Below, piece after piece: positions 28,122 to 36,620 of a stretch of 64,000 nucleotides of DNA. The stretch spans positions 1-64,000 of the forward strand of contig NZ_JASJEB010000010.1 of the NCBI RefSeq assembly GCF_030064895.1, given 5' to 3'. Source of the DNA: Crocosphaera sp. (lineage in GTDB: Bacteria; Cyanobacteriota; Cyanobacteriia; Cyanobacteriales; Microcystaceae). The stretch's first letter is position 1. The number at the start of each line of letters is the position of its first letter. Made by a program: the position numbers and the translations under genes. The notes beneath the pieces are model-generated. The model made no database searches. It was not told the origin of the DNA and saw only the letters and a program-made list of their open reading frames with translations.

Positions 28122-28134
28122 AAATTGTTAATCT

Positions 28135-28160
28135 AAAAGGTGGGTATTCCCACCTTTTTT
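28135..28160 (+). terminator. Rho-independent terminator of the PRC-barrel gene
   Basis: Stem AAAAGGTGGG (28135-28144) and CCCACCTTTT (28149-28158), loop TATT, T-run to 28160. It lies 13 bases after the stop. Confidence 0.88.
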
Positions 28161-28202
28161 GATAGTTTTATTCAGTATTTTGAGGTCAAATAAATTAGTA
28201 AA

Positions 28203-28889
28203 ATGCTATTAAATTATAATCCTCGTCATTGTTTACCTTCTGCCGAAGAGTTACCAGACTCTGATGATACACCCGTGGATAATCAATTACAACACTTAAT
28301 TCCTGGACTGTTAGAAGCTATTCTCGCTATTATTTGGTCAGAAAGAATGGACTGGTATTTTGGGGTAGATATGGGTATCTATTACGACCCCCAACAACCC
28401 ACTGATGTTATTGTACCGGATGGTTTTTTAAGTATTGGAGTTCCCCGTATTATTGATTCAGACTTACGGTTATCCTATGTATTATGGGATGAACAGGTTA
28501 TCCCGACAATGGTGTTAGAAGTGGTTTCTCAAACTAGAAGGGGAGAATATTCTAAAAAGAAAGAAGATTATGCAAAAATGGGGGTTTTATATTATGTGAT
28601 TTATAACCCTTTACGGAAAAGAAAACCCCGTTTAGAAGTTTATCAATTAAATAATCAAGAATACGATTTATTAGAGGGAGAACCGGTTTGGTTATCAGAA
28701 ATAGGTTTAGGTATTGGTAAAGAAATAGGAGTTTATCAAGGGGTTGAAAGAGAATGGTTATATTGGTATGATCGAGAAGGTAAGCGGTATTTTACTCCTG
28801 AAGAAAGGATTATAGAGGCTGAAGAAAAGGCTAAAAAATTAGAGGAAAAGTTAAGAAGTTTAGGGATTGATATTTCTGAGTTATCTTAA
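28203..28889 (+). CDS. Uma2-family (DUF820) putative endonuclease with coiled-coil tail
   Basis: 228 residues. The Uma2 core includes YYDPQQPTDVIVPDGFLSIG, TMVLEVVSQTRRGEYSKKKE and GVLYYVIYNP. The C-terminus is a charged coiled coil (IIEAEEKAKKLEEKLRSLG) that many cyanobacterial Uma2 proteins have. No partner gene is evident. Function unknown. Confidence 0.85.
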   Translation: MLLNYNPRHCLPSAEELPDSDDTPVDNQLQHLIPGLLEAILAIIWSERMDWYFGVDMGIYYDPQQPTDVIVPDGFLSIGVPRIIDSDLRLSYVLWDEQVIPTMVLEVVSQTRRGEYSKKKEDYAKMGVLYYVIYNPLRKRKPRLEVYQLNNQEYDLLEGEPVWLSEIGLGIGKEIGVYQGVEREWLYWYDREGKRYFTPEERIIEAEEKAKKLEEKLRSLGIDISELS

Positions 28890-29003
28890 ATAGTATAGTT
28901 GAAGAAGATAAGATAATCAATTTTAAAATTGGTTAACTGACTAAAATTTAAGCATCCAAAGATGATGTTTATTGAATAATTTGTTTTCCTATCTTTCCTC
29001 TTT

Positions 29004-29047
29004 TAACTGTTCATTGGTAACTGATAACTGATAACTGTTCACTGTTC
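29004..29047. repeat. Heptamer tandem repeat (ACTGATA/ACTGTTC)
   Basis: About six units: ACTGTTC, ATTGGTA, ACTGATA, ACTGATA, ACTGTTC, ACTGTTC. Its end runs into the last codons of the coiled-coil gene at 29039, so the repeat supplies that gene's stop region. Confidence 0.7.
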
Positions 29048-29674
29048 TTTCCATCCTTCGATCGCACCTGCAACAAATGCACCAATAGTATTACTTTTCA
29101 TTGCTTCTAATAATCCTTGTTTACAAGCTTTTATGGCTTTTTGTTTCCAAGTTGGATTAGTTTCAATTTGTTCTATAACAATACTAGCAATTTTCAAGCG
29201 ATCGCTGGTATTATTATTAGGGTTAGTTTGGGAATTTTGTTCAATTAATCGATTGATTTTGTTAACTATTTCTTCTAAGTTTGATGATGATTCATTATTA
29301 ATAACATCTCTTCCTGTATAGCTTTCTCCTATTGTTACATTATCTAATTGATTATTAGTATTATCACCGCTTCCTAAACTGGTTTGATTAATATTAGACA
29401 TATTTCCTCCTGGAGATTTGATATTATATTGATTATACACTTGAATTAATTTATTTTCTCTATCTTCGATGATCATCTCTAAATCACTAATAATACTTTT
29501 TAAGTTAACTATAAGCTTCTTTAAAGACTCATTTTCTTGTTTGTCTTCTTTTAAGGTATTTATATGATCTTTGAGACTCTCAATAGTTTCATCTTTACTA
29601 TGAATAGTTAATTTAATTTCTTTAATTTGTTCTTGATAAAGTTTGATAAGTTCTAGGTAATCATTAGGTTCCAT
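29039..29674 (-). CDS. Coiled-coil protein with Gly/Asn-rich GSGDN-type motif
   Basis: 211 residues. The N-terminal 75 or so form a coiled coil (KLYQEQIKEIKLTIHSKDET). It is followed by an Asn/Gly-rich stretch NINQTSLGSGDNTNNQ and VTIGESYTGRDVINN, similar in style to the GSGDNVAGDK linkers next to effector-associated domains in bacterial conflict proteins. The C-terminal part is helical and hydrophobic (NTIGAFVAGAIEGW). It starts 15 bases after the pentapeptide protein gene, in the same operon. Function unknown. Confidence 0.6.
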   Translation of the reverse strand: MEPNDYLELIKLYQEQIKEIKLTIHSKDETIESLKDHINTLKEDKQENESLKKLIVNLKSIISDLEMIIEDRENKLIQVYNQYNIKSPGGNMSNINQTSLGSGDNTNNQLDNVTIGESYTGRDVINNESSSNLEEIVNKINRLIEQNSQTNPNNNTSDRLKIASIVIEQIETNPTWKQKAIKACKQGLLEAMKSNTIGAFVAGAIEGWKEQ

Positions 29675-29689
29675 TCTCTATCAATCACC

Positions 29690-31669
29690 TTATTCGTTTA
29701 CTGTATCATTATTTTGACCAAAATTCATATTTAGACGTTCTTTATTATACTTATTTGTTAAATCTTCAAAAAATTCCAGTTGTTCGTTTAAATTATTAAT
29801 TTGTTTTTGTTTTTGCTCAATTTGCATTTGTTTTGATTCGATAATTTCTTCTTTAGATTCTAGAATCGCCTCATATTTTTCTTCTATTAATTTTCTAGTC
29901 TTTTTATATTCTTTTTGTAGTTCCCTAATCATCTGACTAGAAACTTGATTTTGTGTAATATTCTGTTCTTCTTCTATTGTTTCAATTCCTTGTCCATCGG
30001 GTAATAATTTAATAGTTTTAATTGGTTGAGATTGATCGGGAAGATTAGCCAAAATGTCAACAATATTATCTAGACTGTTGATTTGTTGGTTACTAATATC
30101 AATTTCTTTCTCTTTCCCTGCTAATTTTTTTTGATAAGATGCTTCTATTTCTCTCAGGTTAAATTGATAATCTTGGATAAAATCTTGATGTATTTTTGCT
30201 TTATTTGCATCAGGAGAAACTTTAACTTTAATAACAACCATTCCTTCCCCTTTGTTTTCAATTGTTTCAATTTCTAAAGGTGTTTCTTGATGTTTAACTT
30301 GCACTTCTTTAAACGCAGATGCAAATGCTTTCCAGTTAATACCATTCTGAAAAATTAAAACAATACTATCTAAAACTTGTTTAAATAATTTACTAAATTC
30401 TCCTAGTTCAAAATCGCCACTACTGGGACGACGTTCTTGTTTATTGTTGAGAAAATAAACATATTGACAATCAATCTTATCTAAAATGGTACTCTGATCA
30501 ATATTCCAGCCTTCTATACAAGCACCGGTTAAATAAACATGGGTTAAATTAGTATTAATAGCGTTTACTTCCGTTAAATTACTGTCTCTTAAATCAGCAT
30601 TTTTAAAAGTAGCTTCGCTTAAGTCTGCTTGGGCAAAATTTGCCCCTTTTAGATTAGCATTATCCAAGTTTGCTCCCCGTAAATTTGCTTTAAAATAGTT
30701 CTTTTTATAGCCCATATTGGGGTTAATTAATAATTCTCTAACATGGGGTTGAGATAACAGGTTTTTACCTACTCTTGCTAAGTCCAGGTTCTTAACTCCT
30801 TGAAAACGAGTCCTTGTCAAAGATTTTGCCCGTAAATCGCAATTTTTCAGGGTTGCACCTGTAAAGTCTGCATCGGTTACTGTTGCGCTATAGAAACTTG
30901 TTCCTCCCCAGGAAGCAAAAGCAAGGGCAAACTCCCTTAACCAAGCGTCTCTAGGGTCTCCTTTTATGGTACGATAGGAGATAACACAGGCAAGAAGGGT
31001 TAACGCTACGGCTACGGATACGGCAAAGGCTACGGCTCCGGCTACGGCTCCGGCAAAGGCAAAAGCTACGGCTCCGGCAAAGGCAAAGGCTACGGATACG
31101 GCAAAGGCTACGGCTACGGCTCCGGCTACGGCTCCGGCTACGGCTACGGCTCCGGCAAAGGCAAAGGCAAAGGCTATGGCTCCGGCAAAGGCTACGGCAA
31201 AGGCCACGGCTACGACTCCGGCTACGGCAAAGGCTACGGCTCCGGCTACGGCAAAGGCAAAGGCTATGGCAAAGGCTCCGGCCGCCAAACCCTTACGATA
31301 AGATGTAACACAGAAGATGAAGAGAGAGGCAAGGGTTAATCCTCCCGATATTTTATATTCTATACCAGAACCATCAAAAATCCAAGAAATATAATATCCA
31401 CTCCATCCCGATAAAAAGCCAGATAAAGCAACTAAAATCATGGCAGCTAATAGTAACAATATTTTAGATTTTAGTGTTAATCCTCCCTTAGCTTTAATAA
31501 ACTTTGTTTCGGTTAAATTCGCTTCTTGAAAATTAGTTCCTCGGATATCACATTCACTAAAATCACACCCAGATAAGTCCTTTCCTCTAAAGTTTTGACC
31601 TCTTAAGTCTTGTCCTTTAAAGTCTCTTATTCCTTCTGTATATTGTTTGAAAATTTCAGTTGATTTCAT
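29690..31669 (-). CDS. Membrane pentapeptide-repeat protein with Ala-X hypervariable segment
   Basis: About 659 residues from the ATG at 31669 (a TTG at 31720 would add 17). Order: a short pentapeptide block (DLRGQNFRGKDLSGCDFSEC), a hydrophobic pair of helices, about 92 residues of alternating Ala with Val, Phe or Gly (AVAGAVAFAVAG...) that reads as several membrane spans, a second pentapeptide block (ANLRGANLDNANLKGANF), then a long charged coiled coil to the end. The Ala-X part is encoded by the hexamer repeat at 31006-31282. It is followed 15 bases later by the coiled-coil gene. A membrane scaffold or sensor is my inference. Confidence 0.75.
   Translation of the reverse strand: MKSTEIFKQYTEGIRDFKGQDLRGQNFRGKDLSGCDFSECDIRGTNFQEANLTETKFIKAKGGLTLKSKILLLLAAMILVALSGFLSGWSGYYISWIFDGSGIEYKISGGLTLASLFIFCVTSYRKGLAAGAFAIAFAFAVAGAVAFAVAGVVAVAFAVAFAGAIAFAFAFAGAVAVAGAVAGAVAVAFAVSVAFAFAGAVAFAFAGAVAGAVAFAVSVAVALTLLACVISYRTIKGDPRDAWLREFALAFASWGGTSFYSATVTDADFTGATLKNCDLRAKSLTRTRFQGVKNLDLARVGKNLLSQPHVRELLINPNMGYKKNYFKANLRGANLDNANLKGANFAQADLSEATFKNADLRDSNLTEVNAINTNLTHVYLTGACIEGWNIDQSTILDKIDCQYVYFLNNKQERRPSSGDFELGEFSKLFKQVLDSIVLIFQNGINWKAFASAFKEVQVKHQETPLEIETIENKGEGMVVIKVKVSPDANKAKIHQDFIQDYQFNLREIEASYQKKLAGKEKEIDISNQQINSLDNIVDILANLPDQSQPIKTIKLLPDGQGIETIEEEQNITQNQVSSQMIRELQKEYKKTRKLIEEKYEAILESKEEIIESKQMQIEQKQKQINNLNEQLEFFEDLTNKYNKERLNMNFGQNNDTVNE
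31006..31282. repeat. Hexanucleotide coding repeat (GGCTAC/GGCTCC/GGCAAA)
   Basis: About 46 six-base units, all starting GGC, in the order seen on the plus strand. Read on the minus strand they encode Ala-Val (GTAGCC), Gly-Ala (GGAGCC) and Phe-Ala (TTTGCC) dipeptides. Point variants such as GGATAC and GGCCAC occur. GC content is far above the surroundings. Unit number changes by six bases keep the frame, so copy number can vary. Confidence 0.9.
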
Positions 31670-31738
31670 AGTTATTTGTGATAAATAATAGTTTTTAGGA
31701 TGTAGAAAGTCTTGACTCAAGAATTATTAAAAAAACTT

Positions 31739-31760
31739 TTGACTTCTGACTTCTGACTTC
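31739..31760. repeat. Heptamer tandem repeat (TGACTTC)
   Basis: Three exact TGACTTC units directly before the stop of the small antitoxin-like gene at 31762. Confidence 0.65.
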
Positions 31761-31761
31761 G

Positions 31762-31995
31762 TTAACCTCCCCATTCTTCTTGTCTTAATTGACGAACCCA
31801 TTGAGAACTATCAGCTAAATCTTCTCTATCTTGCCACATTCCCAGAAAAGACTCATCTTCTAAAGGAGTTAAGCTTGACTTTTCTTCTTGTTCATTAGGA
31901 ATAGAATGCAGTAATTTTTCCAAAAGTGCTTTTTGTTCATCCTCTGTTAAAGAATGAATAATTTGAACTAAAGAATCTAATAATTTACTATTCAT
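31762..31995 (-). CDS. Orphan VapB-like antitoxin
   Basis: 77 residues from the ATG at 31995 (MNSKLLDSLVQIIHSL). The C-terminal tail WQDREDLADSSQWVRQLRQE-W is the toxin-binding tail seen in cyanobacterial VapB-type antitoxins. The ATG overlaps the cobA stop by 8 bases, so it may be translated from the cobA message. No toxin gene follows; downstream lies a heptamer repeat and the pentapeptide gene. The family name is inferred from the tail. Confidence 0.6.
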   Translation of the reverse strand: MNSKLLDSLVQIIHSLTEDEQKALLEKLLHSIPNEQEEKSSLTPLEDESFLGMWQDREDLADSSQWVRQLRQEEWGG

Positions 31996-32785
31996 TTTCA
32001 CTACCTTCCTCTTCAACTGCACCATAACCTAATAAAATTGAACTCAACTCAACGACGTTACCAATAATAGCGATCGCAGGTGCTTCAAAATTAGCTGTTT
32101 CTACTTGTTCAATAATAGTTTCTAAAGTTCCTATTAACTGTTCTTGTTCGCTTCTTGTTCCCCAACGAATTAAAGCAATAGGAGTTGCAGAAGTTAAGCC
32201 ACCTTTTTGTAATTTTGTAATAATATTAGGGAGGTTATGAACACCCATATAAATAACAATAGTTTCTGAACCTTGAGCGATCGCTTCCCAATTAATTTTA
32301 GGCCGATATTTTCCTACTGCTTCGTGACCGGTGACAAAAGTAACAGAAGAGCTATAACCGCGATGAGTGACAGGAATACCAGCATAAGCAGGGGCCGCAA
32401 TACCAGAAGTAATTCCCGGAACCACTTCCACCGGAATACCTGCATTAACTAAGTCTTGCATCTCCTCTCCTCCCCGACCAAACACAAAGGGGTCACCACC
32501 TTTGAGACGAACCACCACAGGATATTGTCGCGCTTTTTCCATTAAAATTTGAGTAGTTTCTGCTTGTAACTTGGAGTGACGGCCGCGACGTTTCCCTGCG
32601 TGGATTTTAATCGCTTTTTCACCGATCATATCCAGTATGGGAGGGCTTACCAGCGCGTCATAAACCACCACATCAGCGTGTTCAAGCAAAGTTTTGCCTT
32701 TTATGGTCATTAACCCAGGATCACCCGGCCCTGCCCCCACTAAATAGACTTTACCTAAACAAGTTTCGCTGATATTTTGCGTCAT
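31988..32785 (-). CDS. cobA: Uroporphyrinogen-III C-methyltransferase
   Basis: Makes precorrin-2 from uroporphyrinogen III with two SAM, feeding siroheme and cobalamin. 265 residues. The SAM-binding GAGPGDPGLMTIKG, VVRLKGGDPFVFGRGGEE, PGITSGIAAPAYAGIPVTHR and VIYMGV are intact. It lacks the CysG dehydrogenase/ferrochelatase domain. The cbiX/sirB-like gene lies just upstream on the same strand (52 bases between), so the two together cover part of the siroheme path. Confidence 0.95.
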   Translation of the reverse strand: MTQNISETCLGKVYLVGAGPGDPGLMTIKGKTLLEHADVVVYDALVSPPILDMIGEKAIKIHAGKRRGRHSKLQAETTQILMEKARQYPVVVRLKGGDPFVFGRGGEEMQDLVNAGIPVEVVPGITSGIAAPAYAGIPVTHRGYSSSVTFVTGHEAVGKYRPKINWEAIAQGSETIVIYMGVHNLPNIITKLQKGGLTSATPIALIRWGTRSEQEQLIGTLETIIEQVETANFEAPAIAIIGNVVELSSILLGYGAVEEEGSENE

Positions 32786-32805
32786 TACGCGATTTCCTCT
32801 ATTAT

Positions 32806-32836
32806 TCAGTGATCAGTTATGAGTAACCAGTGATCA
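32806..32836. repeat. Heptamer tandem repeat (ACTGATC/ACTGGTT)
   Basis: On the minus strand ACTGGTT ACTCATA ACTGATC ACTGA, about 20 bases before the cobA start. Confidence 0.55.
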
Positions 32837-32837
32837 A

Positions 32838-33614
32838 TTATGTTTTTATCCACTGATTTACCATCATTTGAGCGAGTTCTGGGGTTGCGCCTAAAGGTTG
32901 TCCTAAGTTAAATTGAACTTCGGGTAAACTTTCTTGTAATTGTTGAACTTGTTGGGCGATTATATTGGTAATGCCTCCTGTAAAGAGAAAATAAGGCACA
33001 ATGGTGATTTGTTTTTTACCTTGTTTCACCAAGACGTTAACTTGCTCTGATAAACTAGGTTTGATACTCCAGTAAGCAACCTTAGCCTTTAATTTAGTTG
33101 CGATCGCTTCAACGGAAACATTTCCCCCTTGACGACGACTCCCATGAGAGATAATAATTCTAGCGTCTTGGGGATAGATTGATAACTGATGAGAGATAAT
33201 CTTAATCAACCCTTCATAACTTCCTAAATAGGGACATAACTCTATTTTTATTGTAAGGCCAATTTTTTCTTGCGCTATAGCTATTTCTCTAGGGATATCT
33301 TCCCGAACATGAACCCCTGGTAAGAGAAATAAAGGAACAATTTTCAGGGTTTTAATGCCTACTGTTTCTAGTTTAATGGCAAATTGTTGAATTTTCGTAG
33401 ATAAAGGAACCTCAGATAATTCTAGAGATGCTGTTTGTACCATCGTTACAGGAGATAATACCGCGCAATGGCCGTCTTTATCTGGGTTGTTTGTTTTATT
33501 GGTAGAAAATTGTAGTTGTTCTTCTACTAAATAGGATAATCGTTCTAAAGCAATTTGTGGCCGAGGATCACGACTACCGTGGGAAACAAGGAGATAAGCT
33601 GATGTTAAAGTCAA
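32838..33614 (-). CDS. Sirohydrochlorin ferrochelatase/cobaltochelatase (CbiX/SirB-like)
   Basis: 258 residues made of two similar chelatase halves. The N-terminal half begins LLVSHGSRDPRP with the metal-ligand His and contains PLFLLPGVHVREDIP. The second half has IIISHGSRRQGG and VPYFLFTGGI. Metal insertion into sirohydrochlorin is the expected reaction; iron versus cobalt cannot be told. It is the upstream neighbour of cobA, which supports a siroheme role for both. Confidence 0.88.
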   Translation of the reverse strand: MTLTSAYLLVSHGSRDPRPQIALERLSYLVEEQLQFSTNKTNNPDKDGHCAVLSPVTMVQTASLELSEVPLSTKIQQFAIKLETVGIKTLKIVPLFLLPGVHVREDIPREIAIAQEKIGLTIKIELCPYLGSYEGLIKIISHQLSIYPQDARIIISHGSRRQGGNVSVEAIATKLKAKVAYWSIKPSLSEQVNVLVKQGKKQITIVPYFLFTGGITNIIAQQVQQLQESLPEVQFNLGQPLGATPELAQMMVNQWIKT

Positions 33615-33692
33615 GGGATTTATAGATATTTGTCTATGTTTATTAGTTTAGTTTAATCCCATTTTCATGAACTTAGGCTACAGATATGTACA

Positions 33693-33720
33693 TTGTAGGG
33701 CTTAACTGCCGTTGATCTCC
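33693..33720. repeat. Decayed copy of the AACGGCCGTT palindrome
   Basis: TGTAGGGCTTAACTGCCGTTG... keeps the shape of the 18779 and 38703 palindromes with several mismatches. Confidence 0.45.
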
Positions 33721-33799
33721 ACAAAAATTGGCATAAGTGATGAAAAAGCAGAGCCTAAGATGTCAAAATAGTATACAACGATCCAACGAAGATGGTAAA

Positions 33800-34105
33800 A
33801 AGCAAACCATTTTCACCAACCCTGCACTTTTACTTTTAGGGCAGGGATTGCCTAGACCAATCTAAGTGACGTAAGAGGTGAATACCGCATTGAGACACAG
33901 CTTGGTACACACTTCCGAATGCTTCCCTAGTTCGGACTATCTGTAAACCTAATTGGTGAGGTGCTATTGGACAGGACATCTTAGTTGTGTTGCGGGAGGG
34001 GACTTAAACGAGTTAGGGGGTTCTCGGCCTTATCGGCATACTAAAACCCCCTCCCGTAAGGGATATGTAAAGCCGTCCAAATAGGACGGGGTTTCAAAGC
34101 CAAAA
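33800..34105 (-). mobile_element. IS200/IS605-like remnant with omega-RNA-like structure, no tnpB
   Basis: Read on the minus strand, the region starts with hairpin GGACGG/CCGTCC (34073-34089), runs through a long stem made by CGGGAGGGG and CCCCTCCCG (about 33993-34053), and ends with GCAGGG/CCCTGC (33820-33846) preceded by 'aatccctgcc'. That order is like the transposon-encoded RNA at the ends of cyanobacterial TnpB elements. No tnpA or tnpB reading frame remains. The right end is 7 bases before the dxs ATG, so it forms most of the dxs leader. Family assignment rests on recalled resemblance. Confidence 0.45.
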
Positions 34106-34111
34106 TTTCTG

Positions 34112-36022
34112 ATGAATTTAAGCGATATTACTCATCCTAACCAGCTACACGGTTTATCAATTCGACAATTAGAAGACGTTTCCCGTCAAATTCGAGAAAA
34201 GCATTTAGAAACCATTGCTGCCAGTGGAGGACACCTTGGCCCAGGGTTAGGGGTGGTAGAATTGACCGTTGCCCTCTATCAAACCCTCGATCTCGATCGC
34301 GATAAAGTGATCTGGGATGTGGGCCACCAAGCCTATCCCCATAAAATGTTAACCGGTCGTTATCACCGTTTTCATACCCTACGGCAAAAGGATGGCATTG
34401 CTGGCTACCTAAAACGCTGCGAAAGCGAATTTGATCATTTTGGTGCTGGACACGCTTCTACCAGCATTTCTGCCGGCTTAGGGATGGCATTAGCGAGAGA
34501 CGCAAAGGGAGAAGATTATAAAGTTGTCTCTATCATTGGTGATGGCGCGTTAACTGGTGGTATGGCCCTGGAAGCTATTAACCACGCCGGACATTTACCC
34601 CACACTAATTTAATGGTGGTGTTGAACGATAACGAAATGTCCATTTCTCCCAACGTTGGGGCTATTTCTCGCTATCTCAACAAAGTTCGTTTGAGTGATC
34701 CGGTGCAGTTTCTCTCCGATAACCTGGAAGAACAATTTAAACATTTACCCTTCTTTGGAGAGTCTTTAACCCCTGATATGGAACGGGTTAAAGAAGGTAT
34801 GAAACGCCTGGCCATGCCTAAAGTTGGGGCTGTGATCGAAGAATTGGGCTTTAAGTATTTTGGCCCTATTGATGGTCATAACTTAGAGGAACTGATTTCT
34901 ACCTTTAAACAGGCCCATAAAACCCCTGGCCCTGTGTTTGTTCATGTAGCTACTGTCAAAGGTAAAGGCTACGAACTTGCAGAAAAAGATCAGGTGGGCT
35001 ACCATGCTCAAAGTCCTTTTAATTTGGCTACCGGTAAGGCTATTCCTTCCAATAAACCCAAACCCCCCAGTTATTCCAAAGTTTTCGCCCATACCCTGAC
35101 AACCTTAGCGCAAAATAATCCCAAAATTATCGGTATCACTGCAGCTATGGCCACAGGAACCGGTTTAGATAAACTCCATGCTAAACTCCCTAAACAGTAT
35201 ATTGATGTGGGTATTGCTGAACAACACGCGGTGACTTTGGCTGCCGGGTTAGCTTGTGAAGGTATACGCCCTGTAGTTGCAATTTACTCCACTTTCTTAC
35301 AACGGGCTTACGATCAGGTTTTACACGATGTTTGCATCCAAAACCTTCCCGTTTTCCTCTGTTTAGATCGCGCCGGTATTGTTGGGGCCGACGGACCAAC
35401 TCACCAAGGATTATACGATATTTCTTATCTGCGTTGTATTCCTAATTTAACCATCATGGCCCCCAAAGATGAGGCGGAGTTACAGCGTATGGTGGTAACA
35501 GGGATTAATTATACCGATGGACCCATTGCTATGCGTTATCCTCGTGGTAGTGGCGTGGGTGTTCCTTTGATGGAAGAAGGTTGGGAACCCATTCCTGTGG
35601 GCAAAGGAGAAATTCTTCGCAACGGTGATGATGTGCTTCTCGTTGCTTATGGAACTATGGTTCATCAGTCTTTACAAGTGGCTGAACTACTGAAGGAACA
35701 CGGTGTTGAAGCAACGGTAATTAATGCCCGTTTTGTTAAACCTTTGGATACCGAGTTAATTGTACCTTTAGCGCAACGCATTGGTAAGGTAGTTACTTTG
35801 GAAGAAGGTTCTTTAATGGGTGGTTTTGGTTCAGCAGTTGCTGAAGCTTTACTGGATAATGATGTGGTTGTCCCCATTAAACGGTTTGGGGTTCCTGATA
35901 AATTAGTTGATCATGCTAAACCTGATCAATCAAAGGCTGATTTAGGTTTAACCAGTCCTCAAATTGCTGAACAAATCAGACAACTTTTCTTTAAGGTAGC
36001 ACAACCTTCTGTGGTGGTTTAA
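34112..36022 (+). CDS. dxs: 1-Deoxy-D-xylulose-5-phosphate synthase
   Basis: First step of the MEP isoprenoid pathway; TPP-dependent. 636 residues, the normal length. Visible blocks: [19 protein letters not shown], the TPP motif [32 protein letters not shown], and [17 protein letters not shown] with the catalytic Glu. The N-terminal His of GHQAYPHK is present. No SD is visible at the ATG, which directly follows a structured remnant element. A terminator follows at 36072. Confidence 0.97.
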   Translation: MNLSDITHPNQLHGLSIRQLEDVSRQIREKHLETIAASGGHLGPGLGVVELTVALYQTLDLDRDKVIWDVGHQAYPHKMLTGRYHRFHTLRQKDGIAGYLKRCESEFDHFGAGHASTSISAGLGMALARDAKGEDYKVVSIIGDGALTGGMALEAINHAGHLPHTNLMVVLNDNEMSISPNVGAISRYLNKVRLSDPVQFLSDNLEEQFKHLPFFGESLTPDMERVKEGMKRLAMPKVGAVIEELGFKYFGPIDGHNLEELISTFKQAHKTPGPVFVHVATVKGKGYELAEKDQVGYHAQSPFNLATGKAIPSNKPKPPSYSKVFAHTLTTLAQNNPKIIGITAAMATGTGLDKLHAKLPKQYIDVGIAEQHAVTLAAGLACEGIRPVVAIYSTFLQRAYDQVLHDVCIQNLPVFLCLDRAGIVGADGPTHQGLYDISYLRCIPNLTIMAPKDEAELQRMVVTGINYTDGPIAMRYPRGSGVGVPLMEEGWEPIPVGKGEILRNGDDVLLVAYGTMVHQSLQVAELLKEHGVEATVINARFVKPLDTELIVPLAQRIGKVVTLEEGSLMGGFGSAVAEALLDNDVVVPIKRFGVPDKLVDHAKPDQSKADLGLTSPQIAEQIRQLFFKVAQPSVVV

Positions 36023-36071
36023 CCTTACATAATTTTTATGGGGGGAGTTTCTTAATTCCTCCTATTTGTTC

Positions 36072-36095
36072 AAAACCCTAGCACTAGGGTTTTTT
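36072..36095 (+). terminator. Rho-independent terminator of dxs
   Basis: Stem AAAACCCTA (36072-36080) and TAGGGTTTT (36085-36093), loop GCAC, T-run to 36095. Located 50 bases after the stop. Confidence 0.85.
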
Positions 36096-36135
36096 GTATC
36101 TTTAAACCTGTCATTCTCAGGAACTCCGAATCTCT

Positions 36136-36474
36136 TTAAGGTTTGAAAGTTCCTCCTCGAATAAACCAACCAATAAACCCACTAAAAACAGCAGTCACAG
36201 TAATAATTAAAAACTGTCTCCAGTTTTTTAACTCTCCTACTTTTTCAGCTAAGTCAGGAATCTTATCAATGGGAGTTTTCCAGTCTTCTAAACGGGTTTC
36301 TACAATAGCTAATCTTTTATCAATACCTGTTAATTTCTCTGTTAAGTGTTCTTTTAAATCAGCTTGACCTTTTTCTAACACTTTCTGATTATTTATGATC
36401 ATTTCCAATGTTTTATTATTATCGATGATCAGATTTTTTAATTCTTTGAGGTCATTTTCGGTGACTGTTGACAT
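36136..36474 (-). CDS. Coiled-coil protein with C-terminal membrane anchor
   Basis: 112 residues. A coiled coil over about 5-80 (NLIIDNNKTLEMIINNQKVL) is followed by NWRQFLIITVTAVFSGFIGW and a short basic tail. It resembles the gene at 38767-39099 in layout (coiled coil, an LK..R.. junction, one or two membrane segments), and the two flank the kinase gene on the opposite strand. Function unknown. It is divergent from the kinase gene. Confidence 0.65.
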   Translation of the reverse strand: MSTVTENDLKELKNLIIDNNKTLEMIINNQKVLEKGQADLKEHLTEKLTGIDKRLAIVETRLEDWKTPIDKIPDLAEKVGELKNWRQFLIITVTAVFSGFIGWFIRGGTFKP

Positions 36475-36530
36475 TATGCTAGAGTCAAATTAGTTATAGT
36501 TTATGTTACTTATATCTTATCCTATTTTTA

Positions 36531-36546
36531 GTAAGGTGGGCAGTGC
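36531..36546. repeat. Half copy of the GTAAGGTGGGCA palindrome
   Basis: GTAAGGTGGGCAGTGC matches one arm of the complete palindrome at 52701-52725; the other arm is degraded. Confidence 0.45.
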
Positions 36547-36581
36547 ATAAGCCTACAATCTATAATATTAATTAATCAAAA

Positions 36582-36614
36582 AACTGATCACTGATCACCG
36601 GTAACTGATAACTG
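36582..36614. repeat. Heptamer tandem repeat directly upstream of the kinase gene
   Basis: ACTGATC ACTGATC ACCGGTA ACTGATA ACTG. It ends 6 bases before the kinase ATG at 36621 and takes the place of the ribosome binding site. Confidence 0.65.
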
Positions 36615-36620
36615 AAAAAA

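Noticed and set aside
31006-31282. Glycine-rich (GYGSGK-type) protein read on the plus strand of the hexamer repeat
   Set aside because: The plus-strand reading is a by-product of the repeat. The minus-strand frame continues into clear pentapeptide domains on both sides.
33760-34105. 6S RNA, RNase P RNA or tmRNA upstream of dxs
   Set aside because: None of the conserved core words of these RNAs is present, and the ends look like IS605-type hairpins.
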